Assembly (NCBI RefSeq): GCF_014202315.1
Contig: NZ_JACHGN010000004.1
Span: forward strand, 310,001-374,000
Length of the DNA stretch: 64,000 nucleotides
From: Thermocatellispora tengchongensis
GTDB taxonomy: Bacteria; Actinomycetota; Actinomycetes; Streptosporangiales; Streptosporangiaceae
Direction of reading: 5' to 3'
Below, in pieces: positions 1 through 8,034 of this stretch. Every line of letters starts with the position of its first letter. The first letter of the stretch is position 1. The notes beneath the pieces were generated by a model, which ran no database searches, was not told the origin of the DNA, and saw only the letters and a program-made list of their open reading frames with translations. The position numbers and the translations under genes are program-made.

Positions 1-147
1 GGCCACATGGGCGGCCGGCGGATCGAGGACCGGGACGTGATCCGGGTGTGCACGGAGGAGCTGGCGGAGCTGTTCGCACTGGGTGAGGACTTCCGCGCCT
101 ACTTCGCCCGCGAGATCGCCCCCCTGCCCCCGCCCCGCACGGCCTGA
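1..147 (+). CDS. C-terminal end of an unidentified protein (partial)
   Basis: An open frame enters from the left edge and stops with TGA at 145-147, giving 48 residues that finish in a Pro-rich tail (PLPPPRTA). The visible part has an acidic, amphipathic helical look (TEELAELFALGED). The start and most of the protein lie outside the window, so I cannot assign a family. High-GC codon use matches the neighbours. It converges on the DUF2461 gene 24 bp away. Confidence 0.5.
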   Translation, partial: GHMGGRRIEDRDVIRVCTEELAELFALGEDFRAYFAREIAPLPPPRTA

Positions 148-171
148 CGGCGCCCAGTGGCGGCGCGTCCG

Positions 172-804
172 TCAGCGCTTGGCGTGGGTGGTGAGCCAGT
201 CGACCAGGGGGCGCAGGGCGCGCCAGTCGTCGCGGACCCGGGGCAGCACCTCGGGGGTGTGCACCCAGGGCTCGGGCTCGTAGGTCCGGCCGGCGTGCAG
301 GGAGCGGTGCCGCAGCAGCTCGATGCGCGGGTGGTCGGCCGGGAAGCCGCGCGGGCGGGTCTTGAGCCGGTCGCCGGAGATGGTGAAGCCGGCCGCCCTG
401 GCATCGGCGACGATGCGCTCCAGGACCGGGCCGGTCAGCTCCTCGGCCACGGCCTCACGGTAGCGGCCGAGCTGCTCGGCGCCGCCCGCGAAGAAGCCGC
501 CCGCCACGTGCAGACCGTCGGCCCCGATCTGGACGTAGTAGCCGATGCCCTCGACGGTGGCGGCGTAGGCGCCCTGGTGGGTCTTGTAGGGCGACTTGTC
601 CTTGGCGAAGCGCACGTCGCGGTAGGGGCGGAACAGGTGCACCTCGCCGAACTCCCCGGCCAGCTCCTCGGCCAGGGCGAGCATGGGCGCGCGCACGGCC
701 TGCTCGTAGAGGGCCTTGTGCCGCCCCCAGTAGATCTTGGAGTTGTCGGCCTCCAGGCCCTCGTAGAACACGAACGCCTCGTCGGGGAAACCGGTGAATT
801 CCAT
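172..804 (-). CDS. DUF2461 domain-containing protein
   Basis: 210 residues, the usual full length for the DUF2461 (TIGR02453) family. It begins MEFTGFPDEAFVFYEGL and carries the family's typical FRPYRDVRFAKDKSPYKTH stretch near residues 60-80 and a GGGFF/AGGFF-like stretch in the middle. The biochemical role of this family is not known; members are soluble cytoplasmic proteins. It is followed on the left by a convergent gene and lies 34 bp from the end of the deacetylase gene transcribed the same way. The Shine-Dalgarno sequence before the ATG is weak. Confidence 0.85.
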   Translation of the reverse strand: MEFTGFPDEAFVFYEGLEADNSKIYWGRHKALYEQAVRAPMLALAEELAGEFGEVHLFRPYRDVRFAKDKSPYKTHQGAYAATVEGIGYYVQIGADGLHVAGGFFAGGAEQLGRYREAVAEELTGPVLERIVADARAAGFTISGDRLKTRPRGFPADHPRIELLRHRSLHAGRTYEPEPWVHTPEVLPRVRDDWRALRPLVDWLTTHAKR

Positions 805-837
805 GGGGCCAATGCTGCCATGCCGCTCCGACGGTTC

Positions 838-1656
838 TCACCGCTGGCTGTAGCGTCTGCCGGGGGCCGGCTGATGCCGCCCGAACAGCTCCGAGACGGT
901 GACGAAGACGAAGCCCCGCTCGTGCAGCCGGGCCAGAATGTGCGGCACCGCCTGCACGGTGGTCTTGTGGATGTCGTGCATCAGCACGATGGAGCCGGGA
1001 CGCGCGCGCACGGCGCGGCGGGCGATCAGCTCGGGGTCGCGGTCGCGCCAGTCGAAGGTGTCGTGGTTCCACAGGATCTGCGCCAGGCCCTCGCGCCGGG
1101 TGATCCTGGCGACGCGCCGGTCGGTCGAGCCGTACGGCGGGCGCATCAGCCGCACCCGTACGCCCGTGGCCGCGTACACCACCCGCATGGTCCTGGCCAG
1201 CTCGGCGTCGATCCGGCTCGGGGGCAGGGCCGGGAGCAGGGCGTGGTCCCAGGAGTGGTTGCCCAGTTCGTGGCCCTCGGCCACCATGCGCAGCACGTCG
1301 CCCACCCGCTCCCGGGTCACCATCTGGCCGACCAGGAAGAACGTGGCCTTGGCCCGGTAGGCGGCCAGCGCGTCGAGCAGCCGCCCGGTGTACTCGCCGG
1401 GCCCGTCGTCGAAGGTGAGCGCCACGCACTTGAGCCGGGAGCAGTCGATCGCCCGCGGCCGGAACCCGGCCGACGGCGAGCGGGTGCCCACGCCGTCGGT
1501 CTGCTGGGCGCTGAGCGCGACCGCGAGCGCGCGGCCCTCGATGCCGAGCGCGGGCGGCGTCAGGTCCACGGGCGGCGCGCCCGCGTCTCCGCACGACGTC
1601 AGCGCGAGCGCCGCGGCCAGCACCATCGCCGCCGAGCGTACGCGGGTTCCCCGCAC
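838..1656 (-). CDS. NodB-type polysaccharide deacetylase lipoprotein
   Basis: Predicted secreted lipoprotein of 272 residues: a basic N terminus, a hydrophobic segment and a lipobox ending LTSC with Cys near residue 22. The catalytic domain has TFDDGP (about residues 81-86, metal-binding and catalytic Asp pair), NHSWDH (about 133-138, metal His pair), RPPYGS near 170 and LMHDIH near 235, so all NodB motifs are present. It should remove acetyl groups from peptidoglycan or another N-acetylated polysaccharide outside the membrane. I chose the GTG at 1656 because AGGGGGA lies just upstream; an in-frame GTG at 1674 would add six residues. Confidence 0.87.
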   Translation of the reverse strand: MRGTRVRSAAMVLAAALALTSCGDAGAPPVDLTPPALGIEGRALAVALSAQQTDGVGTRSPSAGFRPRAIDCSRLKCVALTFDDGPGEYTGRLLDALAAYRAKATFFLVGQMVTRERVGDVLRMVAEGHELGNHSWDHALLPALPPSRIDAELARTMRVVYAATGVRVRLMRPPYGSTDRRVARITRREGLAQILWNHDTFDWRDRDPELIARRAVRARPGSIVLMHDIHKTTVQAVPHILARLHERGFVFVTVSELFGRHQPAPGRRYSQR

Positions 1657-1721
1657 GCTTCCCCCTGAAAGCACGCCGGCCCGCCCACGAGGCTCGGCCG
1701 CGGGCGGGGCGCGGGGTCAGG

Positions 1722-2027
1722 TCACGGATGCGCCTCGGCCGCGTCGCCCCGCTGGACGGCGGCCGGGCCGTCCCACCATGGTGGGACGTGCTCGCGCAGC
1801 TCCGCATACCGACGCGCCACCCGTACGGCACATCCGACCGGATCATTACCCTGATGCCGCCGGTTGACCGCTCCCTCGCGCCAGCGGAAGTACCCGTCGC
1901 GGTAGCGCACCACCAGGCCGATCCAGACCGAGAGCGTGGCCTCGTCGCCCACATCGTACGCCTCGGCCGCCCCCAGGTTCACGAGTTCGGCCCTGAGCTT
2001 GTCTATCGCCGCCGCCGACTCACTCAT
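1722..2027 (-). CDS. Small conserved hypothetical protein
   Basis: 101 residues starting MSESAAAIDKLRAELVN, with GAGGGGG about 8 bp upstream of the ATG. The protein is soluble, with an aromatic-rich central part (WIGLVVRYRDGYFRWREG) and no membrane segment or known catalytic motif. It resembles small ESX-less actinobacterial hypothetical proteins of roughly 100 residues, but I cannot name a family. A longer frame upstream lacks a ribosome binding site and was not used. Confidence 0.65.
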   Translation of the reverse strand: MSESAAAIDKLRAELVNLGAAEAYDVGDEATLSVWIGLVVRYRDGYFRWREGAVNRRHQGNDPVGCAVRVARRYAELREHVPPWWDGPAAVQRGDAAEAHP

Positions 2028-2168
2028 CGGCCAACCCCCTCGTGAACCCCCGCCCCGAAGCCGCGCACCGCACAACGAGAGGTGTACCCCACTACGCACT
2101 ACCCCGAAGCGCCGCACTTCCCATCACCACCCACCGTAACCACCCAACTCCCCGGCCCGGAACGGGGC

Positions 2169-2744
2169 TCAGTGGTCGGGGGTGGCGGCCGGTTCGGTGA
2201 CGACCATGATGAACCTGAGGTCGCGGTCGGCGGTGTTGGCGTACACGTGGGGGCGGTCGGCGCTGAACAGCACGGCCTCGCCGGTGCGGATCACGTGGGT
2301 GGCGCCGTAGACGGTCAGGGTGAGCTCGCCCTCCAGGACGGTGAGCATCTCGCGGGTGCCCGGCGGGTGGGCGTCGCCGTCGTGGTGCTGGCCGGGGCCG
2401 AGGCGCCAGTCCCACAGCTCCAGGATGGCGGGCGCGTCGGTGCCGACCAGCAGGCGGGCGCTCCCGGGGCCGTGGGTGAAGGTCACGACGTCCTCGGCGT
2501 GCACCACGCGTACGACGGGGGTGTCGGCGACCTCGACCAGCCGGGCGACGGTCACGCCCAGGGCGTCGGCGATGCGGGCCAGGGTGCTCACGCTGGGGTT
2601 GGTGCGCGCCTGCTCGACCTGGACCAGCATGCCCCGGCTCACGCCCGAGCGGGCGGCCAGCTCGTCGAGGGTGAGGCCGCGGTGGGCGCGCTGGGCGCGC
2701 ACGTTGTTGGCGATGGCGGCGGCGAGAGTACCCGGTTCCGGCAT
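2169..2744 (-). CDS. XRE-family regulator with C-terminal cupin domain
   Basis: 191 residues. Residues about 12-65 form a helix-turn-helix of the XRE type (LTLDELAARSGVSRGMLVQVE). Residues about 100-180 are a cupin barrel (GTREMLTVLEGELTLTVYG, then GEAVLFSADRPHVYAN), expected to bind a small ligand. This architecture usually represses a divergent transporter or catabolic gene. It is divergent from the EamA exporter 86 bp away, and the gap contains repeated AGTGCAA-type half-sites, so autoregulation plus control of the exporter is likely (inference). Confidence 0.88.
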   Translation of the reverse strand: MPEPGTLAAAIANNVRAQRAHRGLTLDELAARSGVSRGMLVQVEQARTNPSVSTLARIADALGVTVARLVEVADTPVVRVVHAEDVVTFTHGPGSARLLVGTDAPAILELWDWRLGPGQHHDGDAHPPGTREMLTVLEGELTLTVYGATHVIRTGEAVLFSADRPHVYANTADRDLRFIMVVTEPAATPDH

Positions 2745-2755
2745 GGGTGCAGTCT

Positions 2756-2784
2756 AGTGAAACTGATTTGCACTATATTGCACT
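2756..2784. promoter_or_regulatory. Putative operator between XRE/cupin regulator and EamA exporter
   Basis: TTGCACT occurs twice with a 10-bp period (2768-2774 and 2778-2784). A third half-site, AGTGAAA at 2756-2762, faces the first copy to give an imperfect inverted repeat, AGTGAAACTGATTTGCACT. One helical turn of spacing in a short divergent region next to a HTH regulator fits an operator. The protein-DNA link is inferred. Confidence 0.5.
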
Positions 2785-2830
2785 CTTCTGTTGTACTAAC
2801 AGGGCAATCCAGTGAACCCTGGAGGACTCC

Positions 2831-3667
2831 GTGACCGCTGTGGTCCTGGCCACGGCCTGCGCCGTCGTGTACGGCACGGCTGACTTCCTCGGCGGCCTGG
2901 CCACCAAACGGTCGCAGGTGTTCGCCGTGGTGGCGCTGTCGCAGCTCGCCGGGCTCGCGTTCGTACTGGCCCTGCTGCCCGTGCTGCCCGGTTCGTTCTC
3001 GCCCGGCGCCTTGCTGTGGGGCATGTCCGCCGGGCTCGCGGGCGCGGCCGGGCTGGTGCTGTTCTACTGGGCGCTGGCCAACGGCGTGATGTCGGTGGTG
3101 GCGCCGGCCACCGCGACCATGTCGGCCGCGGTGCCGGTGGCGTACGGGCTGGCGGTGGGCGAGCGGCCCGAGCCGGTCGCGCTGGCCGGGGTGGTCGTGG
3201 CGATCACGGCGGTGCTGCTGGTCAGCCGCGACCCGTCCGCCGGCGCGTCGCGGAGCACCCTGGCGCCGCTGCTGGCCGCGCTGGTGTCGGGCGCGGGGTT
3301 CGGCGGCTTCTTCATCCTGCTCTCGCACGCGCCCCAGGGCACCGGCCTGTGGCCGCTGCTCGGCGCCAGGGTCGCCTCGATCACGGTGGTCGTGCTGCTC
3401 GCCCTGGCCACCCGCAGGGCGCTGCGTCCCGGCCGGGGCTCGCTGCGCGTCATCGCCGCCGCGGGCGTGCTGGACATGGCGGCGAACGTGCTCTACCTGT
3501 TCGCGGCCCAGCAGGGCCTGCTCAGTCTGGTCGCGGTGCTGGTGTCGCTGTATCCGGCGAGCACCCTGGTGCTGGCGAGGTACGTGCTCGGCGAGCGGCT
3601 GCACCCGGTGCAGATCGCCGGCGTGGTGGCCGCGCTGGTCGCCGTGGGGCTGATCGCGACGGCCTGA
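2831..3667 (+). CDS. EamA/DMT-family transporter
   Basis: 278 residues, strongly hydrophobic, with about ten membrane spans arranged as two EamA repeats (first near residues 5-130, second near 145-275). The start is GTG at 2831 with GGAGGA 5 bp upstream. DMT proteins of this kind export metabolites or amino acids; the substrate cannot be read from the sequence. The divergent XRE/cupin regulator suggests ligand-controlled expression. Confidence 0.87.
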   Translation: MTAVVLATACAVVYGTADFLGGLATKRSQVFAVVALSQLAGLAFVLALLPVLPGSFSPGALLWGMSAGLAGAAGLVLFYWALANGVMSVVAPATATMSAAVPVAYGLAVGERPEPVALAGVVVAITAVLLVSRDPSAGASRSTLAPLLAALVSGAGFGGFFILLSHAPQGTGLWPLLGARVASITVVVLLALATRRALRPGRGSLRVIAAAGVLDMAANVLYLFAAQQGLLSLVAVLVSLYPASTLVLARYVLGERLHPVQIAGVVAALVAVGLIATA

Positions 3668-3722
3668 CGGCCGCCGCCGCCCGGCCCGGCGTTGTCAGCA
3701 TCGGGGGGACCTTGTTACGTTC

Positions 3723-4691
3723 GTGCCCGTGCAGCCCGAGCGGGCAACTTTCGCGTCAGGGTCGTTCGCGCACATCGCTGCGCTGTACGGCTCCGATGAC
3801 GCCTACCTGGATCTCGTGCTGCCCGCGGTCGGCGACGCCCTGAAGGAGGGGCGCGACACTCTGGTGGTGACCGGGCAGGCCAACCTGGACCTGCTGGCCG
3901 AGCGGCTGGGCCCCGACGCGCGGCGGATCGACCGGCGGCTGCGCTCGACCTGGTACACCCATCCGGCGCGCACGCTCACGGCGTACCACGAGTACGCCGA
4001 GCCGTGGGCGAAGCGGCAGGCCCTGTTCGTCGGCGAGCCGGTCTGGGCCGGGCGCGACGAGCGCGACGTGCGCGAGTGGCTGCGCTACGAGGCGGCGCTG
4101 AACATCGCCTTCGAGGGCGCGCCGATCGTGGCGATGTGCCTGTTCGACCGGCGTACGACGCCGCCGGAGGTGCTGGAGCAGGCGCTGTGCGCGCACCCGT
4201 GGCTGCTGGAGGGCTCCTCCGGGCCACGCCCCAACCCCGGATACGTGCCACCGCGGCAGTTCTCGGTCAACGGCGACGACCAGCCGTTCCGCGACCCGCC
4301 CGGCTCGGCGGTGCGGGCCGGGTTCACCTCCCGCGAGCTGACCCAGATGCGGCACCTGGTGGAGACGACCGCGACGGGCGCGGGGCTCGACCGCGACACC
4401 GCGGGCTCGCTGGTGCTCAGCGCCTCGGAGATCGCGGCCAACGCCGTGGAGCACGGCGCGGGCCACGGCACCGTCCAGTTGTGGACCGACGACGACGAGC
4501 TGATCTGCGAGATCGCCGACCCGGCGGGGCAGCTCGACGTGCCCCTGCCGGGCTACCTGCCGCCCCGCCCGGAGTCGCCGCGCGGTTACGGCCTGTGGAT
4601 CAGCCGCCAGCTCTGCGACCTGGTCGAGACGCGTACGGCCGACGGCGTGCTGCGCGTGCGGCTGCACATGTTCCTGCCCCGGCGCGGCTGA
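3723..4691 (+). CDS. MEDS-HATPase protein (anti-sigma regulator/sensor kinase-like)
   Basis: 322 residues. The N-terminal two-thirds (about 10-180) matches the MEDS domain of actinobacterial RsbA-like proteins (FASGSFAHIAALYGSDD near the start). The C-terminal third is a HATPase_c_2 domain of the RsbW type with an N-box SEIAANAVEHGAG near residues 238-250 and a glycine box YGLWI near 300. There is no HisKA phospho-acceptor domain, so it more likely acts as an anti-sigma or phosphorelay partner than as a classical kinase. The start is GTG, with an alternative GTG two codons later. It converges on the SigR-like gene. Confidence 0.78.
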   Translation: MPVQPERATFASGSFAHIAALYGSDDAYLDLVLPAVGDALKEGRDTLVVTGQANLDLLAERLGPDARRIDRRLRSTWYTHPARTLTAYHEYAEPWAKRQALFVGEPVWAGRDERDVREWLRYEAALNIAFEGAPIVAMCLFDRRTTPPEVLEQALCAHPWLLEGSSGPRPNPGYVPPRQFSVNGDDQPFRDPPGSAVRAGFTSRELTQMRHLVETTATGAGLDRDTAGSLVLSASEIAANAVEHGAGHGTVQLWTDDDELICEIADPAGQLDVPLPGYLPPRPESPRGYGLWISRQLCDLVETRTADGVLRVRLHMFLPRRG

Positions 4692-4760
4692 CCGAGGTCA
4701 GGTCAGGGCCGGGGCAGCGCTGCCCCAGGCCGGGGCAGTGCCGACCGGGCTCACCGGCGC

Positions 4761-4801
4761 GCCGGCCGGCGTGGCGACGGGCGTGCCGGCCGGCGTGGCG
4801 A
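4761..4801. repeat. Two-copy 24-bp-period direct repeat downstream of sigR
   Basis: GCCGGCCGGCGTGGCGA occurs exactly at 4761-4777 and 4785-4801. It lies between the stop codons of two convergent genes. In another reading frame it would encode a TPAG-V repeat, but that frame is not joined to sigR, so I treat it as non-coding. Confidence 0.7.
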
Positions 4802-4819
4802 GGAGCGCGTCGAGGCGCG

Positions 4820-5416
4820 TCAGGCGGCGGCGCGCTGGGCCGGCAGGCGCAGGGCGCCGATCTCGTGGGCGTAGTCCTCCAGCATGGCGCGAAGCTGCTT
4901 GCGCCCCCGGTGCAGCCGCGACATCACGGTGCCGATCGGGGTGCCCATGCGCTCGGCGATCTCGCGGTAGGCGAACCCCTCGACGTCGGCGAGGTAGACG
5001 GCCTCGCGGAAGTCGGAGGGCAGCGAGCGCAGCGCGTTCATCACCACGTTGTCGGACAGCGCGTCCAGCGCCTCGGTCTCGGCCGACTTCAGCCCGCTGG
5101 ACATGTGCGACTCGGCGGCGGCGAGCTGCCAGTCCTCGATGTCCTCGGTGGCCGACAGCTTGGGCGAACGCTGCCGCTTGCGGTAGTCGTTGATGAAGTT
5201 GTTGGTCAGGATGCGGTGCAACCACGCCTTGAGGTTCGTGCCCTCGCGGAACTGGTGGTACGAGGTGTAAGCCTTCGCTACAGTCTCCTGGACGAGATCC
5301 TCCGCGTCGGCCGAATTGCGCGTCAGCCGCATCGCCGAGGCGTAGAGCTGAGCGGTGACGGGCACGACGTCGCGCTCGAACCACTCCTGGCGCTGCTCTT
5401 CGGTCATAGAGATCAT
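4820..5416 (-). CDS. sigR: ECF sigma factor, SigR/SigH (ECF12-like)
   Basis: 198 residues with sigma region 2 (about 15-85; [33 protein letters not shown]) and region 4 (about 125-180; [16 protein letters not shown] and [17 protein letters not shown]). These sequences are close to the thiol-stress sigma factor SigR of Streptomyces and SigH of mycobacteria. The ATG at 5416 follows an AGGGGG site. In those organisms the gene is normally followed by rsrA, a zinc anti-sigma factor with HxxxCxxC; here the next 128 bp are non-coding and then a convergent MEDS-HATPase gene begins. The family call is strong; the specific thiol-stress role is inferred. Confidence 0.83.
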   Translation of the reverse strand: MISMTEEQRQEWFERDVVPVTAQLYASAMRLTRNSADAEDLVQETVAKAYTSYHQFREGTNLKAWLHRILTNNFINDYRKRQRSPKLSATEDIEDWQLAAAESHMSSGLKSAETEALDALSDNVVMNALRSLPSDFREAVYLADVEGFAYREIAERMGTPIGTVMSRLHRGRKQLRAMLEDYAHEIGALRLPAQRAAA

Positions 5417-5774
5417 CTCAATCCCCCTCGCACTCTCCCCCCGTTGACCGTCCGGACCCGCGCATGGTGACTATCGATCCTCATGACGGCGTGTTTCATG
5501 TTCCCAAAGCACGCGTAAGTACCTCGTTAAGGGTTCTGCCTGCTCAGGGGGTACCCAGCTCATCCGGGCAGCAGCGGTCGCACTCACGCTGCCTGCCGGG
5601 TAAGTCTCATTAGAGTAACACCTTTTTTTCAATACGGCGCAAAGTGTGGCCGGCATCACAGGCTACCGGCTAGGGACACCCGCCTCCATGTGTTTTCGCT
5701 GCCCTGTGGGCGGGCCGTAAACCTCTCTCTGGTAGACGATCGGGCGGGCCCCATCGGTTCACCGGGAACGCGAA
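5417..5774. other. Non-coding upstream region of the sigma factor gene
   Basis: A 358-bp gap that is the leader or promoter region of the minus-strand sigma factor gene. It contains an AT-rich stretch near 5605-5645 including a run of seven T, and a hairpin with arms GGCAGCAGCG (5567-5576) and CGCTG-C-CTGCC (5587-5597). I could not match a good SigR-type promoter (GGAAT-18-GTT). The 62-codon open frame at 5471-5659 has no recognisable family and is not called. Confidence 0.5.
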
Positions 5775-5808
5775 CCGCGCCGGGCCCCCTGGTCGGGGCC
5801 CGGCGCGG
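5775..5808 (-). terminator. Hairpin terminator after the iron-siderophore binding protein
   Basis: A perfect 14-bp stem: CCGCGCCGGGCCCC at 5775-5788 pairs with GGGGCCCGGCGCGG at 5795-5808, loop CTGGTC. It begins 23 bp past the stop codon of the minus-strand lipoprotein gene. There is no T-run, as is usual for actinomycete terminators. Confidence 0.8.
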
Positions 5809-5831
5809 TCTCGGCGGTCGCGCGGCGCGCG

Positions 5832-6842
5832 TCAGGCGGTCTTGGCCGGGTCCACCTCGAAGAAGCCCGCCAGGTCGTCCAGCATGGCGTGGGCGCCGAG
5901 TATGCCCACCGCGCTCATCCAGGTCAGGTCGCTGACCTCGCGCTTCTCCCCCTTGAGCCGGTCCCACAGCGGGTTGCCCTCGAACTTCTTCTTGGTCTCC
6001 TCCACCGAGGGGTCGGGGTAGGTCGCCACGAAGATGTGGTCGGCGTCGAGCTGACCGATGTTCTCCTGGCTGATGTCCACCGCGATCGTCTCGGTGGTGG
6101 TGGGCTGGTCGGCCGGGCGGGTGAAGCCGACGTCCTTGAGCACGAGCCCGGAGTAGGAGTTCTCGACGTACAGGCGGACGGTCGGCTCGCCGGCGAAGCG
6201 GACGACCGAGACGGTCGGCATCTCGCCGCCGTTCTTCTCCTTGATCGAGGCGCCGATGGCCGCGGCCCGCCGCTCGTACGCCGTGATCTTGCTCTCGGCG
6301 AGCTCCTCCTTGCCCAGCGACCGGCCCATGAGACGCAGGTTGTCCTTCCAGATGGCCCCGGTCGTCTCGCTGAACACGGTGGGCGCGATCTGGGTCAGCT
6401 TGTCGTACAGGGCCTCGTGCCTGACCTTGGCCGAGACGATCAGGTCCGGCTTGAGCGCGACGATCTGCTCCAGGCTGGGGGCCTCCAGCGTGCCGACCGG
6501 CGTGGCGTTCTTGCCGTACGCGGCCAGCGGCTCGCCCAGGTAGCCGGGCAGCTTCTCGTCGATGGCGCGGTAGGTGGTGTAGCCGACCACCTCGGTCTCC
6601 AGCGTCAGCACCGCGTCCACGAAGCTCTGGTCCAGCGCCACGACCCGCTTGGGCTGGGCCGGGATCGTGGTGGTGCCCATCGCGTGCTGGACCGTACGCG
6701 GCCACGCCCCGCCGGACGCGCCGGACGCGCCGGCCGACGGCTGCGCCTCGGTGGCGGTCTCGCCGCCGCCCCCGCACGCCGCCAAGCCCAAGGAGAGCAC
6801 GGCTCCCGCCACGCCCACCGCCAGAGCCCTGAACGCTCTCAT
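5832..6842 (-). CDS. Iron-siderophore ABC transporter substrate-binding lipoprotein
   Basis: 336 residues. The N terminus is a lipoprotein signal with lipobox LAAC (Cys near 23). The rest is a class III periplasmic-binding fold of the FecB/FepB type (RVVALDQSFVDAVLTLE; GTLEAPSLEQIVALKPDLIV; DADHIFVATYPDP). It would capture a ferric siderophore at the outer face of the membrane and deliver it to the divergently encoded permeases. The ATG at 6842 follows GGAGGG at good spacing; an open frame running upstream to 7352 is antisense to the permease and was ignored. An iron box lies in its promoter region. Confidence 0.92.
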   Translation of the reverse strand: MRAFRALAVGVAGAVLSLGLAACGGGGETATEAQPSAGASGASGGAWPRTVQHAMGTTTIPAQPKRVVALDQSFVDAVLTLETEVVGYTTYRAIDEKLPGYLGEPLAAYGKNATPVGTLEAPSLEQIVALKPDLIVSAKVRHEALYDKLTQIAPTVFSETTGAIWKDNLRLMGRSLGKEELAESKITAYERRAAAIGASIKEKNGGEMPTVSVVRFAGEPTVRLYVENSYSGLVLKDVGFTRPADQPTTTETIAVDISQENIGQLDADHIFVATYPDPSVEETKKKFEGNPLWDRLKGEKREVSDLTWMSAVGILGAHAMLDDLAGFFEVDPAKTA

Positions 6843-6892
6843 CGCTTGTCCCTCCGTGAAGTACCGGTTCCGCCCGGTAAGGTTGGCCTCAG

Positions 6893-6911
6893 TGAGCTTA
6901 GCCAACCCTAA
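6893..6911 (-). promoter_or_regulatory. DtxR/IdeR/DmdR-type iron box
   Basis: Read on the minus strand the site is TTAGGGTTGGCTAAGCTCA, matching the actinobacterial iron-box consensus TTAGGTTAGGCTAACCTAA at 15 of 19 positions by my count. It lies 50 bp upstream of the binding-protein start, between divergent iron-transport genes. A weaker match abuts it at 6878-6896. Iron-loaded DtxR-family repressors bind such sites. Confidence 0.75.
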
Positions 6912-6978
6912 GTTGGGATAATCTACGCAGGGCTTACCTTCGCCCCCCAAAGGCCCGAAACACTCAGGAGAAGTACGG

Positions 6979-8034
6979 GTGACCACGATCGCGCCGGCAC
7001 CGCCCGTACGCCCCCTCGCCGGCCGGTGGCGGCGGCGCGTGCTCGTCCTGCTCGCCCTCCTCGCCGCGCTCGTGCTGGCCACGCTGCTCAGCCTCACCAT
7101 CGGCGCCAAACCCGTGCCGCTCGGCGACACCTGGCACGCCCTGACCGGCCCCACCGGCACCGAGAACGACATCGTCATCCGCTCGCTGCGGGTGCCCAGG
7201 ACCATCCTGGGCGTCCTGGCCGGGATCGCCCTCGGCTGCGCGGGCGCCCTGATGCAGGGCCACACCCGCAACCCGCTCGCCGACCCCGGCCTGCTCGGCG
7301 TCACCCAGGGCGCGGCGTTCGCCATGGTCGCGAGCATCGTGCTCCTGGGCATCGGCGACCTGTACGGCTACATCTGGTTCGGCCTGGCGGGCGCCCTGCT
7401 GGCCAGCGTGGGCGTCTTCGCCCTGGGCACCCTCGGCGGGCGCGGCACCGCCCGCGGCGGGCCCACCCCGGTCACCCTGGCGCTGGCCGGCACCGCCGTG
7501 AGCGCCTTCCTGTACGCCCTGACCTCCACGATCGTGCTGCTGGACGAGCAGGCCATGGACACCTTCCGGTTCTGGCAGGCGGGCTCGATCGCGGGCCGCC
7601 CCACCGCCGTCATCGGGCAGGTGCTGCCGTTCCTGATCACCGGGCTGGTGCTGGCCCTGGCCAACGCCCCCGGCCTGAACGCGCTCTCCCTCGGCGAGGA
7701 CGTCGCCCGCGCCCTCGGCCAGAACGTCGCCCGCACCAGGGCCGTGGGCGTCGCCGCGATCACACTGCTGACCGGGGCGTCCGTGGCCGCCTGCGGCGCG
7801 GTGGCGTTCGTCGGCCTGATGGTCCCGCACCTCGTCCGCCCGCTGGCGGGGCCCGACCACCGGTGGCTGCTGCCGTACTCGGGGCTGGCCGGGGCGGCCC
7901 TGCTGCTGTTCGCGGACGTGCTCGGCCGGGTCGTGGCCCGGCCGGGCGAGCTGGAGGTGGGAGTGGTGCTCGCGCTGCTCGGTGCGCCGTTCTTCGTGGC
8001 GCTTGTGCGCCGCAGGAAGCCGGTGCGGCTGTGA
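6979..8034 (+). CDS. FecCD-family siderophore ABC transporter permease 1
   Basis: 351 residues, highly hydrophobic, about nine or ten membrane spans. It contains the FecCD landmarks RVPRTILGVLAGIALGCAG and the coupling-loop style GLMVPHLVRPLAGPDHRWLLP. It forms the membrane channel with the next gene. The start is GTG at 6979 with CAGGAGAAG upstream. The TGA overlaps the GTG of permease 2, showing one transcription unit; expression is probably iron-repressed through the upstream iron box. Confidence 0.93.
   Translation: MTTIAPAPPVRPLAGRWRRRVLVLLALLAALVLATLLSLTIGAKPVPLGDTWHALTGPTGTENDIVIRSLRVPRTILGVLAGIALGCAGALMQGHTRNPLADPGLLGVTQGAAFAMVASIVLLGIGDLYGYIWFGLAGALLASVGVFALGTLGGRGTARGGPTPVTLALAGTAVSAFLYALTSTIVLLDEQAMDTFRFWQAGSIAGRPTAVIGQVLPFLITGLVLALANAPGLNALSLGEDVARALGQNVARTRAVGVAAITLLTGASVAACGAVAFVGLMVPHLVRPLAGPDHRWLLPYSGLAGAALLLFADVLGRVVARPGELEVGVVLALLGAPFFVALVRRRKPVRL

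Noticed and set aside
5461-5540. GGGAAC followed by CGTC on the minus strand as a possible SigR/ECF autoregulated promoter
   Set aside because: The spacing between the two elements is about 11 bp, far shorter than the 16-18 bp needed, and no GTT lies 18 bp after GGAAC.
5471-5659. 62-codon minus-strand open frame upstream of the sigma factor gene
   Set aside because: No ribosome binding site, no recognisable family and no HxxxCxxC anti-sigma motif; it covers the likely promoter region of the sigma gene.
6931-6940. Third iron box close to the permease start
   Set aside because: Only one half matches the consensus (about 10 of 19 positions), so it is not listed as a feature.
6843-7352. N-terminal extension of the siderophore-binding protein
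   Set aside because: The extension is antisense to the permease; the ATG at 6842 has a ribosome binding site and begins a normal lipoprotein signal.
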